A stretch of DNA of 64,000 bases from Streptomyces sp. DH24 (lineage in GTDB: Bacteria > Actinomycetota > Actinomycetes > Streptomycetales > Streptomycetaceae). Every line of letters begins with the position of its first letter. Positions within the stretch are counted from its first letter, which is position 1. The stretch spans positions 62,001 to 126,000 of the forward strand of contig NZ_JARVKW010000016.1 of assembly GCF_029813775.1 (NCBI RefSeq), read 5' to 3'. Of the stretch, positions 26,159 to 35,518 are shown one piece after another. The notes under the pieces were generated by a model. It did no database searches. It saw only the letters and a program-made list of their open reading frames with translations, and was not told the DNA's origin. A program made the translations under genes and the position numbers.

Positions 26159-27298
26159 ATGTACGCAGCATCGTCCTCCGTGTCCGCCCCGCCCCGGTCG
26201 CTGCACGCCCGTCCGGCGGGGAGCGGCCCCTATCTGGCCCCCGCGCGAACGGCGGCCCCCGGCCTCGGGACGGGCAGGGCGCGGCGCCCCGCGGGGCCCG
26301 GCACCCAGCCGCTCAGCGGGAGGCTCGACCTGTCCGGTCCGCAGGGCGCCCAGTTGCGCACGGCGATCGCGTCGGTGCACCGCATCTGCCCGGAGTTCGC
26401 CCCGGTGCAGGTGCTGCGCCGCACCGGCCGGTCCGTGCTCCTGATCGGAACGACCGGACGCAGCACGGCCGTCGCCAAGTGCTTACTGGACCACTCCCCC
26501 GCGTGGGCCGAGCGCATCCGGCACGAAATAGCGGCATACCGCTCGTTCGTCCGGCACCGTCCGCCTGTGCGGGCGCCCCGGCTGATCGCGGCGGACCCGG
26601 ACAACTGCACCCTCGTCATCGAGCGGCTGCCGGGACGGACGGCGTCCCTGCAGCGCCACCCGGTGGAGGCGCCGCCGCGGGCCGACATCAGGGCGGCGCT
26701 CGGCGCGATCTGCCGGCTCAACGCCTGGCGTCCGCCGGCGGGCCTGTTCGACGCGCCGCTGGACTACGCGGCCCGGATCTCCCGGTACCACGAGCTGGGG
26801 CTGCTCACCGACCGGGACCTCGGTGACCTGCAGAAGCTGCTGCACGGCATCGCGCACTCGGCGGGCCGCCAGGGCATGGGCCAGTTCTGCCACGGCGACG
26901 CGCTGCTCTCCAACGTCCTGCTGTCGCCCGCCGGTCCGGTCCTCGTGGACTGGGAGCACGCGGGCTGGTACCTGCCGGGCTACGACCTGGCGACGCTGTG
27001 GTCGGTCCTCGGGGACGCGCCCGTGGCGCGGCGCCAGATCAGCCAGGTCGCGCAGTCGGCCGGACCGGCGTCGCGCGACGCGTTCCTGGTGAACCTGATG
27101 CTGGTGCTGACCCGCGAGATCCGTACCTACGAGAGTGCCGTGCAGCGTTCGATGCACGACCCGGCCCCGGCGTCACCCGGCACGGCTCAGCCGGGTGCCG
27201 TGCCGTCCGGCGAGGAACAGCGGCTGCTGCTGCGGCGGCTGCACGACGACGTCCAGATGGCCCGACGGGCCGTGCGGGCGGCGGTCGGAACCCGCTGA
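26159..27298 (+). CDS. Aminoglycoside phosphotransferase-like protein with TTA codon
   Basis: This 379-residue protein has an APH/choline-kinase fold from about 70 to 330. Key motifs: [20 protein letters not shown] (Lys), the catalytic loop [13 protein letters not shown] and the metal-binding [17 protein letters not shown]. The first 65 residues are Pro/Arg/Gly-rich and not conserved. The substrate is unknown; it need not be an antibiotic-resistance enzyme. Codon 109 is TTA (26483-26485), implying bldA control. It is divergent from the NsdA-type regulator and ends just before a strong terminator. Confidence 0.87.
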   Translation: MYAASSSVSAPPRSLHARPAGSGPYLAPARTAAPGLGTGRARRPAGPGTQPLSGRLDLSGPQGAQLRTAIASVHRICPEFAPVQVLRRTGRSVLLIGTTGRSTAVAKCLLDHSPAWAERIRHEIAAYRSFVRHRPPVRAPRLIAADPDNCTLVIERLPGRTASLQRHPVEAPPRADIRAALGAICRLNAWRPPAGLFDAPLDYAARISRYHELGLLTDRDLGDLQKLLHGIAHSAGRQGMGQFCHGDALLSNVLLSPAGPVLVDWEHAGWYLPGYDLATLWSVLGDAPVARRQISQVAQSAGPASRDAFLVNLMLVLTREIRTYESAVQRSMHDPAPASPGTAQPGAVPSGEEQRLLLRRLHDDVQMARRAVRAAVGTR

Positions 27299-27306
27299 CG
27301 CGGACG

Positions 27307-27351
27307 AAAGGCCCGCGGCGCGTCCGGAACAGGGACGCGCCGCGGGCCTTT
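27307..27351. terminator. Strong terminator after phosphotransferase gene
   Basis: A perfect 19-bp stem: AAAGGCCCGCGGCGCGTCC at 27307-27325 pairs with 27333-27351, with a 7-base loop. It starts nine bases after the stop codon. Confidence 0.9.
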
Positions 27352-27583
27352 GGCGTGCGCCGGTTCCCCAGGGTTCGGGGAGCCCTCCCTGCGCAGCCAC
27401 TGGTGTACTCCACTGACGCCCCGCAGGCCCGGGACGGGTCGGCGCGAAACTCCCGGGCACAGCGATTGACATGGGAAAACGCCTGACTCTGGGCATGATT
27501 GACGGATCGTCGGCGAGCCGATACCACTGACGCACGCCCGGCTCCGCACGGCTCATCGCGCTCATCCGTCCCAGGAGGCTGCA

Positions 27584-29548
27584 TTGCGAGAATCTGCCAC
27601 CGAACCGAACCGAGCGGCCGGGCGCACACGCACCCGTGGCGCGGCGAGCGCCGTCGCCGTGGCGGCGCTGCTGCTGCCGCTGCTCGGCGCCACCCCGTCC
27701 GGCGCCGAGCCGTCGGAGCAAGGGCTGCAGCGGGCGTTCGCGTCCGCCGCGGCCGAGTACCGGGTGCCGCAGAGCGTGCTGCTGGGCGTCTCCTACCTCC
27801 AGTCCCGCTGGGACGCGCACGCCGGCGCCCCGAGCGTGACCGGCGGCTACGGCCCGATGCACCTCACCGACGCGCGCACCGCGCTCGCCTCGGCCCCGCA
27901 CCACAGCGAGGGCACCGAGGACCCGCGCGGCGACAGCGCCCGCCCGCCGCTGTACCCCGAGGCGGAGCTGCCGGACACCACGGACCTCCCGGCCCGGCTG
28001 CGGACCCTGCCGAAGGCGGCCGAGCTGACGGGACTGAGCCCCGAGCGGCTGCGCACCGATCCGGCGGCCAACGTGGCGGGCGGTGCCGCGCTGCTGGCCG
28101 CCGCGCAGCAGGAGCTGGGCGAGCCGCTGAGCGACGACCCGGCGGACTGGTACGGGGCGGTGGCCCGTTTCGCGGGCGCCGGCGACGCCGCGACGGCCAC
28201 GGCGTACGCGAACGACGTCTTCGACCTGATCCGGACGGGCGAGCAGCGCACCACCGACGCCGGGCAGCGGGTCGCGCTGGCCGCGCGTCCGGGCCTGGAG
28301 CCCGACGCCGGGCAGCTCGCCGACGCGAGCCCGCGCCGCGTCCCCAACGCCGGGACCGAGTGCCCGACGACGGTGTCCTGCGAGTGGATTCCCGCGCCGT
28401 ACGAGGAGCTCGGGGAGGGCGACTACGGCAATCACGACCTGGGGAACCGGCCGGAGTCGCAGTCCATCGACTACATCATCGTGCACGACACGGAGGGCGC
28501 CTGGGAGGGCGTCCTCAAGATGGTGCAGGACCCCACCTATGTGTCCTGGCAGTACTCGCTGCGCTCCACGGACGGGCACATCGCCCAGCACGTCAAGGCC
28601 AAGGACGTGGCCTGGCACGCGGGCAACTGGTTCGTCAACGCCAAGTCGATCGGCCTGGAGCACGAGGGCTTCCTGGCGAACCCGGACTCCTGGTACACGG
28701 AGGCGATGTACCGGTCGTCGGCCCGCCTGGTGAAGTACCTGGCGGCGAAGCACGACATCCCGCTGGACCGGCAGCACATCCTCGGCCACGACAACGTGCC
28801 GGGTCCGACCGCCTCGACCGTGGCGGGCATGCACACCGACCCCGGGCCGTACTGGGACTGGGCGCACTACTTCACCCTGCTCGGCCGCCCGTTCGAGCCG
28901 ACGGCCGGCAAGAGCGGCGGGCTGGTGACGATCCGGCCCGACTACGCCAAGAACCGGCCGGTGTTCACGGGCTGCGCCACCGCCGGTGAACCGTGTGCGA
29001 CGCACGGCTCCAGCGCGGTGCGGCTGTACTCCGACCACGACGAGAATTCCCCGCTGATCAGGGACATCGGCCGGGGCACGGCTCCGACCAAGGGCGTGAA
29101 CGACATCTCCTCGCGGGTGTCGACCGGCCAGCAGTACGCGGTCGCCGACAGCTGGGGCGACTGGACGGCGATCTGGTACCTGGGGCAGAAGGCCTGGTTC
29201 CGCAACCCGCCGAAGGAGCCCACGGCGGTGCCCGCCAAGGGCCAGGTCGTGACGCCGAAGGCGGGCCTGGAGAGCGTGCCGGTGTACGGGCGCGCGTACC
29301 CGGAGAAGGAGGCGTACCCGGAGGGGGTGCCCGCGCAGGCCGTGTCGCCGCTGCAGTACAAGCTGCCGGCGGGGCAGAAGTACGTCGTCGGTGACAAGGT
29401 GCCGGGCCAGTACTACTACGCGGTGGCCTTCGACGGGGCGTCCCACAAGGTCGTCACCGGCAAGGACCAGTACTACGAGATCCAGTTCGGTCACCGGGTG
29501 GCGTTCGTCCGGGCGGCGGACGTGGACCTGCTGCCGTCCGCGGGTTAG
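27584..29548 (+). CDS. Secreted N-acetylmuramoyl-L-alanine amidase
   Basis: This 654-residue secreted protein has an Arg-rich signal peptide (about 1-42). Residues about 45-220 look like a lysozyme-like domain (VLLGVSYLQSRWDAH, GGYGPMHLT), but the usual catalytic Glu is Gln in YLQSRW. The amidase_2 domain (about 305-450) has zinc-site elements IIVHDTEG, VAWHAGNW, HILGHDNVPGPT and TDPGPYWDW. The last 150 residues contain SH3-like repeats (VRLYSDHDENSPLI, SVPVYGRAYPEKEAY) likely to bind wall polymer. Translation starts at TTG 27584, with AGGAGG five bases upstream. It probably remodels peptidoglycan. Confidence 0.92.
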   Translation: MRESATEPNRAAGRTRTRGAASAVAVAALLLPLLGATPSGAEPSEQGLQRAFASAAAEYRVPQSVLLGVSYLQSRWDAHAGAPSVTGGYGPMHLTDARTALASAPHHSEGTEDPRGDSARPPLYPEAELPDTTDLPARLRTLPKAAELTGLSPERLRTDPAANVAGGAALLAAAQQELGEPLSDDPADWYGAVARFAGAGDAATATAYANDVFDLIRTGEQRTTDAGQRVALAARPGLEPDAGQLADASPRRVPNAGTECPTTVSCEWIPAPYEELGEGDYGNHDLGNRPESQSIDYIIVHDTEGAWEGVLKMVQDPTYVSWQYSLRSTDGHIAQHVKAKDVAWHAGNWFVNAKSIGLEHEGFLANPDSWYTEAMYRSSARLVKYLAAKHDIPLDRQHILGHDNVPGPTASTVAGMHTDPGPYWDWAHYFTLLGRPFEPTAGKSGGLVTIRPDYAKNRPVFTGCATAGEPCATHGSSAVRLYSDHDENSPLIRDIGRGTAPTKGVNDISSRVSTGQQYAVADSWGDWTAIWYLGQKAWFRNPPKEPTAVPAKGQVVTPKAGLESVPVYGRAYPEKEAYPEGVPAQAVSPLQYKLPAGQKYVVGDKVPGQYYYAVAFDGASHKVVTGKDQYYEIQFGHRVAFVRAADVDLLPSAG

Positions 29549-29562
29549 CCGCCCACGGACCA

Positions 29563-29593
29563 CGGGCCGGGACCCCTCGGGGGTCCCGGCCCG
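29563..29593. terminator. Terminator between amidase and DUF gene
   Basis: CGGGCCGGGACCCC at 29563-29576 pairs perfectly with 29580-29593 around a TCG loop. It serves the convergent genes ending at 29548 and 29614. Confidence 0.85.
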
Positions 29594-29613
29594 CGGTGTG
29601 CCGTCCGGTGGGC

Positions 29614-30111
29614 TCAGCCCTGCTGGAAGAGCTCGGCGGGCAGCGGCTTGAGCAGCGCGTACAGGTCGTCGGTGATGGGGCGGTCCCAGGCGGCGATGGT
29701 CACCAGGACGTTGTCGCTGCGGTCGAACTGGACGCAGGAGATCCGGCTCTCGGAGAGCTTGACGCGCCGCACGATCAGGAGGTTGTCGCCCTGCATCACC
29801 GGCACGTCCTCGGTGCCGGTGACGGTGATCTCCTCGTCGTTCTCCAGGGCGAGCAGCAGCTGGGCGACCTCGAAGGGGACCTGGCCCTCGGGGACCTCGC
29901 GGGCCGGGGAGCCCTCCGGCAGGTTGCCGATGATCATCGCGGGGCCGCGGCCGCCGAACAGGTCGTAGCGCAGGAAGACGCCCTGGCAGGTGCCGTCGGG
30001 GGCGGGCAGCAGCCCGGCGCCCAGGTTTCCGGGCCAGTCGCCCGGGTCCATGGCCAGTACGTCGAAGTCGGGCCCGGCGGGCGTTGCGCTGCGGCGGCGG
30101 AGGAACGACAT
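29614..30111 (-). CDS. Conserved hypothetical protein
   Basis: This is a 165-residue soluble protein, mainly beta, with GLLPAPDGTCQGVFLRYDLFGGRGPAMIIGNL in the first half and VMQGDNLLIVRRVKLSESRISCVQFDRSDNVLVTIAAWDRP in the second. It has no signal peptide, helix or catalytic motif that I recognise. Sequence and codon use look genuine, and the reading frame begins at ATG 30111. No partner gene is in an obvious operon with it. Function unknown. Confidence 0.75.
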   Translation of the reverse strand: MSFLRRRSATPAGPDFDVLAMDPGDWPGNLGAGLLPAPDGTCQGVFLRYDLFGGRGPAMIIGNLPEGSPAREVPEGQVPFEVAQLLLALENDEEITVTGTEDVPVMQGDNLLIVRRVKLSESRISCVQFDRSDNVLVTIAAWDRPITDDLYALLKPLPAELFQQG

Positions 30112-30279
30112 GCCGCCATGGTACGTGCACGAGGCCGCCCGGTGTCGCCCGGGCGGACCGTGAACAGCAGGTCCGGCACGGTCCGCGGGCCGGCCGGGCC
30201 GCGCCGTGCGGCCGGGCCGGCCCGCCGCCGTCCGGCGCCGTGCCGTTCCCCGGTGCCGTCTCCCGCGGGCTCGCGCGCG

Positions 30280-31182
30280 TCACTCCTCCGGCGGTGTCGG
30301 CGGCACGACCGCGACGGGGCTCGCCGCGTGCAGCAGGACGGCGTGCGTGACCGAGCCCATCATGCGGGCCGGGGCCAGCAGGCGGCGCCGGTGGCGTCCC
30401 ACGACGACCAGGTCGGCGCCCCGGGACGCGGCGACGAGCGCGCCGGCCGCGTCGCCGGGCACCACGTACGCGTCGGCCCGCACCTCGGGGTGGCGGGCGC
30501 GGTGCGGGGCGAGGAAGCCCTCGGCGAGGGCGCGGGTCTCGCTCTCGATGGCCGTCTGGTCGATCAGCGGGGGCGCGAGTTCGCCGGGGACCAGCCAGGC
30601 CGGCGGCGGCCACGGGTAGGCGACGGCCGCCCGGAGGCGGGCGCCGCGCAGGGCGGCCTCGGCGAAGGCGAACGCGAGGGTGGCCTCGTCGGGGCTGTCC
30701 ATGTTCAGGCCGGCCACCACCTGGGGGCCGGGTGCGTCGGGCTCGTCGCCGTGCACCTCGCGGCCCGGGCGGGGCACCACGACGACGGGGCACTCGGCGT
30801 CGCGGGCGGCGGCCATGCCGTTGGAGCCGAGCAGCAGGCTCGCGAAGCCGCCTCGGCCGCGGGAGCCGAGCACCAACAGCTGGGCGCTCGTGCCCAGTTC
30901 GGGCAGCACCGCGCTCGGGGCGCCCTCCAGCAGCACGTACTCCGTGGCCGGGGCGTCCGAACGGTCCGCCAGCCGGCCGCGTGCCTGGTCGAGGACCGGG
31001 TCGGCGCCGGCGTCGGGCGGTGCGGTGACCAGGGTGTCGAGCTGCGCCCAGGCGGCGTACTGCCGGACGTGGGCCACGCGCAGCGGGGCGCCGCGCCGGC
31101 GGGCGGCGTCGGCGGCCCAGTCCAGGGCGCGCAGGCTGTCGTCCGAACCGTCGACCGCCGCGACGACCGGCAGAGTGCTCAT
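30280..31182 (-). CDS. Universal stress protein with two Usp domains
   Basis: This 300-residue protein has two tandem UspA-type folds, about 1-145 and 155-300. Each has a first strand with an Asp (VVAAVDGSDDSLRALDWAAD and VVAGLNMDSPDEATLAFAFAE) and an ATP-binding loop: LVLGSRGRGGFASLLLGS in the first, LVVVGRHRRRLLAPARMMGSVTH in the second. Two-domain Usp proteins are common in Streptomyces and mycobacteria and are linked to hypoxia or starvation responses. The ATG at 31182 gives MSTLPVVAAVDG. No regulator is adjacent. Confidence 0.93.
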   Translation of the reverse strand: MSTLPVVAAVDGSDDSLRALDWAADAARRRGAPLRVAHVRQYAAWAQLDTLVTAPPDAGADPVLDQARGRLADRSDAPATEYVLLEGAPSAVLPELGTSAQLLVLGSRGRGGFASLLLGSNGMAAARDAECPVVVVPRPGREVHGDEPDAPGPQVVAGLNMDSPDEATLAFAFAEAALRGARLRAAVAYPWPPPAWLVPGELAPPLIDQTAIESETRALAEGFLAPHRARHPEVRADAYVVPGDAAGALVAASRGADLVVVGRHRRRLLAPARMMGSVTHAVLLHAASPVAVVPPTPPEE

Positions 31183-31343
31183 GGTTCTCACCTCCGGGTC
31201 ACGCTGTTCCGCTCCTGGGGCCAGCCTCGCTCAGGCATGCCCCGGGGACCGTGCGCGAGGTCGCGTGTCCGGAAAATCGCCGGTGACACCCCCGGTTCGG
31301 CCGGTCCGTGCGGGCCGGTGCCGCCGGTGCGGGGCGTGCCGGG

Positions 31344-31586
31344 TCAGGTGAGGTCGAACTCCCCTTCCCGGGCGCCCGACACGAAGGCGCCCCACTCCGC
31401 CGGGGTGAAGATCAGGGAAGGGCTCTCCGGGCGGGCGCTGTTCCGCATGGCGATGAAGCCCTCGACGAAGGCGATCTGGACGTCCCCCAGGCCCCGGCTG
31501 CTCGACTGCCACTGCGCGTTGCTGAGGTCCAGCTCCGGCTTGTCCCAGCCCGTGAGCGGGCGCTGCTGAGTGATGCTCTCCGCCAC
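31344..31586 (-). CDS. DUF397 protein
   Basis: This 80-residue protein carries the DUF397 signature: WQSSSRGLGDVQIAFVEGFIAMRNSARPESPSLIFTPAEWGAFVSGAREGEF in two halves. DUF397 proteins are Streptomyces-rich and typically follow a gene for an XRE-type regulator, with which they act in developmental control. No such regulator is adjacent here, so this is an orphan copy. GGGAGGAGC precedes the ATG. Confidence 0.9.
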   Translation of the reverse strand: MAESITQQRPLTGWDKPELDLSNAQWQSSSRGLGDVQIAFVEGFIAMRNSARPESPSLIFTPAEWGAFVSGAREGEFDLT

Positions 31587-31894
31587 GTCCGTGCTCCTCC
31601 CGTTTCGTCGTCCGCGGTCAGCCTAGCGACCGGTGCGTGACGCCAACAGGCCACGTGAGGGGTACCTTTCCGAACCCTTCGTGAAGGCCTGCCGGAAGGC
31701 CCGCGTCCGGTCTCCCGCGTCCCGTGAGCCGTCACGCGCCTCACGTGTCCCGTCGGTGGGGGCGGCCGGGCGAGCGGGTGAACCGGCGGCTGCGGTGATT
31801 GAACGGGAGGCGGTGCGCCGACGTACTGGTGGTGGCGGGCCCGGGCGAGCGGGCCTGTTCGTCGTGCCGTCGCCGGGCAGGGGAAGGACATCGG
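31587..31894. promoter_or_regulatory. Divergent region between DUF397 and sulfatase-fold genes
   Basis: This 308-bp gap has no supported gene. It contains CACGTGAGG at 31652-31660 and its reverse complement CCTCACGTG at 31739-31747, and a small CCTTC-GT-GAAGG hairpin (31677-31688 area). Both flanking promoters must lie here. Confidence 0.4.
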
Positions 31895-33628
31895 GTGTCG
31901 CGTTCGCAAACCGGTCTCGTGGAGACGTCGGACAGTCCCCCCGCCCCCGCCGCGCGGGACGTGGAGCCGGTGGGCCGGTTCGACCTGCGGCGCAGGTGTC
32001 CGCGCGTGGCCAGGGGCGCCCGGGTGGCGACCACGGTCCTGGCAGGCGCGCTCGTGCTCTTCGCGCTGCTGCTGCCCAACCGTCTGGGACGGCTCGGCGT
32101 CGGCGCGTTCCTGCGCGTCCCCGCCGAGGGCGTCCTGCTCGCCGGGCTGCTGCTGGCGCTGCCGCCGAAGCCCCGGCGGATCACGGCCGTGCTCTCGGGG
32201 GTCCTCCTCGGTCTGCTCACCGTCCTGAAGTTCGTGGACATGGGCTTCTACCAGGTGCTGGCGCGGCCCTTCGACCTGGTGCTGGACTGGGTCCTGCTCG
32301 ACGACGCGACGGACTTCCTGCGGGAGTCGTCCGGGCGCACCGGCCAGGTGCTGGCCGTGACCGGGGTGCTCGTGCTGTTCGTCGCGCTGCTCGTGCTCAC
32401 GACGCTCGCCGTGGTGCGGCTGACCAGCCTGATGGCCCGTCACCGCGCCGTGGCGGGCCGTACGACGCTGGTCCTCGGTACGGCCTGGATCACCTGCGTC
32501 ACGCTGGGCGTGCAGGTCGCGGGGGTGCCGGTCGCGACCAAGGGCAACGCGGAGTTCCTCGGCAACCGGGTGGCGCAGGTGCGGGCGGGGCTCAGGGACG
32601 CCCGGGTCTTCGAGCGGCAGGCGGCGGTGGACGCGTTCGCCGGCACGCCGCCGGACCGGCTGCTGACGGGACTGCGCGGCAAGGACGTGCTGTTCACGTT
32701 CATCGAGTCCTACGGCCGTACGGCGATCGACGACCCGGCGATGGCGGAGCGGACCGACGCGGTGCTGCGGGAGGGCACCGCGTCGCTGCGGGCGGCCGGG
32801 TTCGCGTCGCGCAGCGGCTGGCTCACGTCGCCGGTGACGGGCGCCGGAAGCTGGCTCGCGCACTCGACGTTCCTGTCCGGCCTGTGGATCAAGAACGAGC
32901 AGCGGTACCGGACCCTGACCACCAGTGACCGCATGACCCTCACCAGCTACTTCCGCAGGACGGGGGCGTGGCGCACGGTCGGTATCGTCCCCGGGGTCCG
33001 GCGGGCCTGGCCGGAGGGCCGGTACTTCGGCCTGGAGCACATCTACGACTCGGAGCGACTCGGCTACCGGGGGCCGCACTTCAGCTGGACGCCGGTGCCC
33101 GACCAGTTCAGCATGGAGGCCTTCGAGCGGCTCGAACACGGCAGGAAGAACCGCGACCCGGTCATGGCGGAGATCATCCTGGCCTCCAGCCACAACCCGT
33201 GGGCGCCGATGGCCCGGATGGTCGACTGGGAGGACCTGGGTGACGGGTCGGTGTTCCACCGGATCAAGAAGGAGGGCAAGGACCCGAAGGAGGTCTGGAA
33301 GGACGCCGGGAGCGTGCGCGTGGAGTACCGGAAGGCGATCGAGTACTCGCTGCGCAGCCTGACCGGGTGGATGGAGCGCTACGGCGACGAGGACACGGTC
33401 CTGGTCTTCCTCGGCGACCACCAGCCGGTGCCCACGGTCACCGCGGGCAGCACCAGCCGGGACGTGCCGGTCACCATCGTCGCCAAGGACCCGAAGGTGC
33501 TGGACCGTGTCTCCGGCTGGGGCTGGACGGAGGGCCTCAAACCGGCGCCGGACGCGCCGCGTTGGGGCATGGACCGCTTCCGGGACCGCTTCATGACGGC
33601 GTACGGACCGCGGCGGCCGGCCCGCTGA
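31895..33628 (+). CDS. Membrane sulfatase-fold (LtaS-like) protein
   Basis: The 577-residue protein has four or five transmembrane helices in the first 220 residues (ATTVLAGALVLFALLLPN, AVLSGVLLGLLTVLKF, QVLAVTGVLVLFVALLVLTT). An extracytoplasmic alkaline-phosphatase-like domain follows. Visible metal and catalytic elements are LFTFIESYGR, SWLAHSTFLSG and FLGDHQPVP. This is the layout of phosphoglycerol transferases and other envelope phosphotransferases. The target polymer is unknown. I chose GTG 31895 because GGGGAAGGA precedes it; the upstream reading is not conserved. It converges with the lasso exporter gene. Confidence 0.87.
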   Translation: MSRSQTGLVETSDSPPAPAARDVEPVGRFDLRRRCPRVARGARVATTVLAGALVLFALLLPNRLGRLGVGAFLRVPAEGVLLAGLLLALPPKPRRITAVLSGVLLGLLTVLKFVDMGFYQVLARPFDLVLDWVLLDDATDFLRESSGRTGQVLAVTGVLVLFVALLVLTTLAVVRLTSLMARHRAVAGRTTLVLGTAWITCVTLGVQVAGVPVATKGNAEFLGNRVAQVRAGLRDARVFERQAAVDAFAGTPPDRLLTGLRGKDVLFTFIESYGRTAIDDPAMAERTDAVLREGTASLRAAGFASRSGWLTSPVTGAGSWLAHSTFLSGLWIKNEQRYRTLTTSDRMTLTSYFRRTGAWRTVGIVPGVRRAWPEGRYFGLEHIYDSERLGYRGPHFSWTPVPDQFSMEAFERLEHGRKNRDPVMAEIILASSHNPWAPMARMVDWEDLGDGSVFHRIKKEGKDPKEVWKDAGSVRVEYRKAIEYSLRSLTGWMERYGDEDTVLVFLGDHQPVPTVTAGSTSRDVPVTIVAKDPKVLDRVSGWGWTEGLKPAPDAPRWGMDRFRDRFMTAYGPRRPAR

Positions 33629-33670
33629 GCGGGACGGCCGCCGTCGCCGGACGTGCGCCTGCCCGGTGGA

Positions 33671-35518
33671 TCACCGCTCGCCGGTGTCCGGCGCACCCCC
33701 GCGCAGGACGTGTGTGGTGGCCAGTTCGCGGTAGGCCGGGCTGGTCGCGAGGAGTTCGTCGTGGCGGCCGGAGGCCACCGTGCGGCCGTCTTCGAGGACG
33801 ACGATCCGGTCGGCGTGCTGCACGGTGGAGAGCCGGTGGGCGATGACGAGGACCGCGCAGTCCCGGCTGACGTCGCTCAACGCCCGGGTCAGTGCCGTCT
33901 CGTTGACGGCGTCCAGGTGCGAGGTGTGCTCGTCGAGAAGGAGCAGCCGGGGCCGGGCGAGCAGGGCGCGGGCCAGGGCGACGCGCTGGCGTTCTCCCGC
34001 GGAGAGGGTGCCGCCGTGGTCGCCCAGTCTGCCGTCCAGGCCGCCGGGCAGCCGCCGCACCACGTGGTCGAGCCGGGTCAGCCGTACGACGCGGAGGATG
34101 TCGTCGTCGGTGGCGTCGAGGGCGGCGTAGGTGATGTTCTCCCGGAGTGTGCCCTCCAGCACGTGGGTGTTCTGGTCCACGAGGGCGATGCCCGCGCGGC
34201 TCTCCCGGCGGCTCAGGGCCGTTGCCGGGCGGCCGTCGAACCGGATGGTCCCGGCGTCGGGGTCGTAGAGACGCGCGATCAGTGAGAAGAGTGTGCTCTT
34301 GCCGGCTCCCGAGCGGCCGACGAGGGCCACGAGTCCGCGCCGCGGCACGGTGAAGGTCGCCCCGCGCAGCACCGGCCGGTCCGGGACGTAGGCGAAGCGG
34401 ACGTCCGTCAGTTCCAGCGCGGGGGCCGCGGTCGGCGGTGTGCCGGGGGCCGTGCGGCCGGGCTGCTGTGCGGGTTCCTCGGGAAGGGCGAGGGCTTCGT
34501 CGATCCTCAGGTACGCCCCCGTGCCGCGCTGGATCAGGCCGATGGCGCGGAACACCGACGACAGGGGCATCACCAGGTACGACGCGTACAGCAGGAAGGC
34601 GACCAGGTCTCCGAGGGAGTCCGCTCCCCCGTTCCCGACCCGCATGCCGCCGACGACCAGGACGAGCAGGAAGGAGCCCTGGACGGCGAGTTCGACGGCG
34701 CTGCTCATGACCGCGGCCAGCTTCGCCGCCCGTACGCCCGAGCGGTAGGCCGAGTCCACCCGCTCGCCGATGCGGCGCGCCTCTCGCTCCTCGGCGCGGT
34801 ACACCCGCACCACCGGCAGCGCGGCGAGGGCGCGTTCCAGTTCCGCGGCGACGGCGCCCACGGAGGACTGCATGTGCTCCGACGCCACCCGCATTCCCTT
34901 CAGGAGCGTGGCGACGACGGCTGCGGCGAGGGCGACCGTCGCCACGACGAGGAGCAGCAGCAGCGGGTCCAGCCACAGCATCAGCAGCAGCGCACCGGCC
35001 GAGACGAGGCAGCCGGTGAGGAGGTCGACCAGGGCCTGCGACACGACGTCCCGCAGCAGGGTGGTGTCGGCGGTGACGCGGGAGACCAGGTCGCCGCGGC
35101 GGCGCCGGTCCACCTCCCGCATCTCCAGCCGCAGCAGCCGCGAGACGAGTCCGTGGCGCACCATGCGGACCACGCCCTCACCCATGCGGTCCAGCAGGAA
35201 CCGGCCGGTCGCCCCCGCGGCGGCCTCGGCGACGAAGAGGCCGGACAGGAGCAGCAGGAACGGCCACAGCACCTCACCGCGGGCGCTGGAGTCCACGACG
35301 TGCTTGGCGACGAGCGGCTGGGCGAGCCCGACGGCCGACGCGGCCAGGGTCAGCCCGGTCGCCACGGCGATGCCTGGCCGGTGACCGGACGTCAGACGGA
35401 ACAGGGAGGCGACCGAACCTCCCGTCGTCCGGCCCGCGCTCGACTCCCGCCCCCGCGCCGCGCAGTCGTCCGGGCCGGTACCGACCGGGGCCTCGTCCGC
35501 TACGGCGGTGTCGGTCAC
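33671..35518 (-). CDS. Lasso peptide ABC exporter (D protein)
   Basis: This 615-residue type I ABC exporter half has six membrane helices in residues about 55-350 and a nucleotide-binding domain with Walker A GRSGAGKST, Q-loop VDQNTHVLEG, signature LSAGERQRVALARAL (LSAGE instead of LSGGQ), Walker B LLLLDEHTSHLD and H-loop VIAHRLS. It is the last gene of the lasso operon, and its GTG overlaps the B2 stop (GTGA). In such clusters the D protein exports the mature peptide and gives self-protection. Asp-Glu-His replaces the usual Asp-Glu-Pro-Thr in Walker B. Confidence 0.93.
   Translation of the reverse strand: MTDTAVADEAPVGTGPDDCAARGRESSAGRTTGGSVASLFRLTSGHRPGIAVATGLTLAASAVGLAQPLVAKHVVDSSARGEVLWPFLLLLSGLFVAEAAAGATGRFLLDRMGEGVVRMVRHGLVSRLLRLEMREVDRRRRGDLVSRVTADTTLLRDVVSQALVDLLTGCLVSAGALLLMLWLDPLLLLLVVATVALAAAVVATLLKGMRVASEHMQSSVGAVAAELERALAALPVVRVYRAEEREARRIGERVDSAYRSGVRAAKLAAVMSSAVELAVQGSFLLVLVVGGMRVGNGGADSLGDLVAFLLYASYLVMPLSSVFRAIGLIQRGTGAYLRIDEALALPEEPAQQPGRTAPGTPPTAAPALELTDVRFAYVPDRPVLRGATFTVPRRGLVALVGRSGAGKSTLFSLIARLYDPDAGTIRFDGRPATALSRRESRAGIALVDQNTHVLEGTLRENITYAALDATDDDILRVVRLTRLDHVVRRLPGGLDGRLGDHGGTLSAGERQRVALARALLARPRLLLLDEHTSHLDAVNETALTRALSDVSRDCAVLVIAHRLSTVQHADRIVVLEDGRTVASGRHDELLATSPAYRELATTHVLRGGAPDTGER

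Noticed and set aside
26159-27298. Aminoglycoside resistance gene
   Set aside because: It has the fold, but family members act on many small molecules and the context (next to a developmental regulator) does not support resistance.
27173-30793. A 1206-residue open frame on the minus strand
   Set aside because: It spans the amidase gene and two terminators and has Arg-rich low-complexity sequence, so it is a shadow of genes on the other strand or frame.
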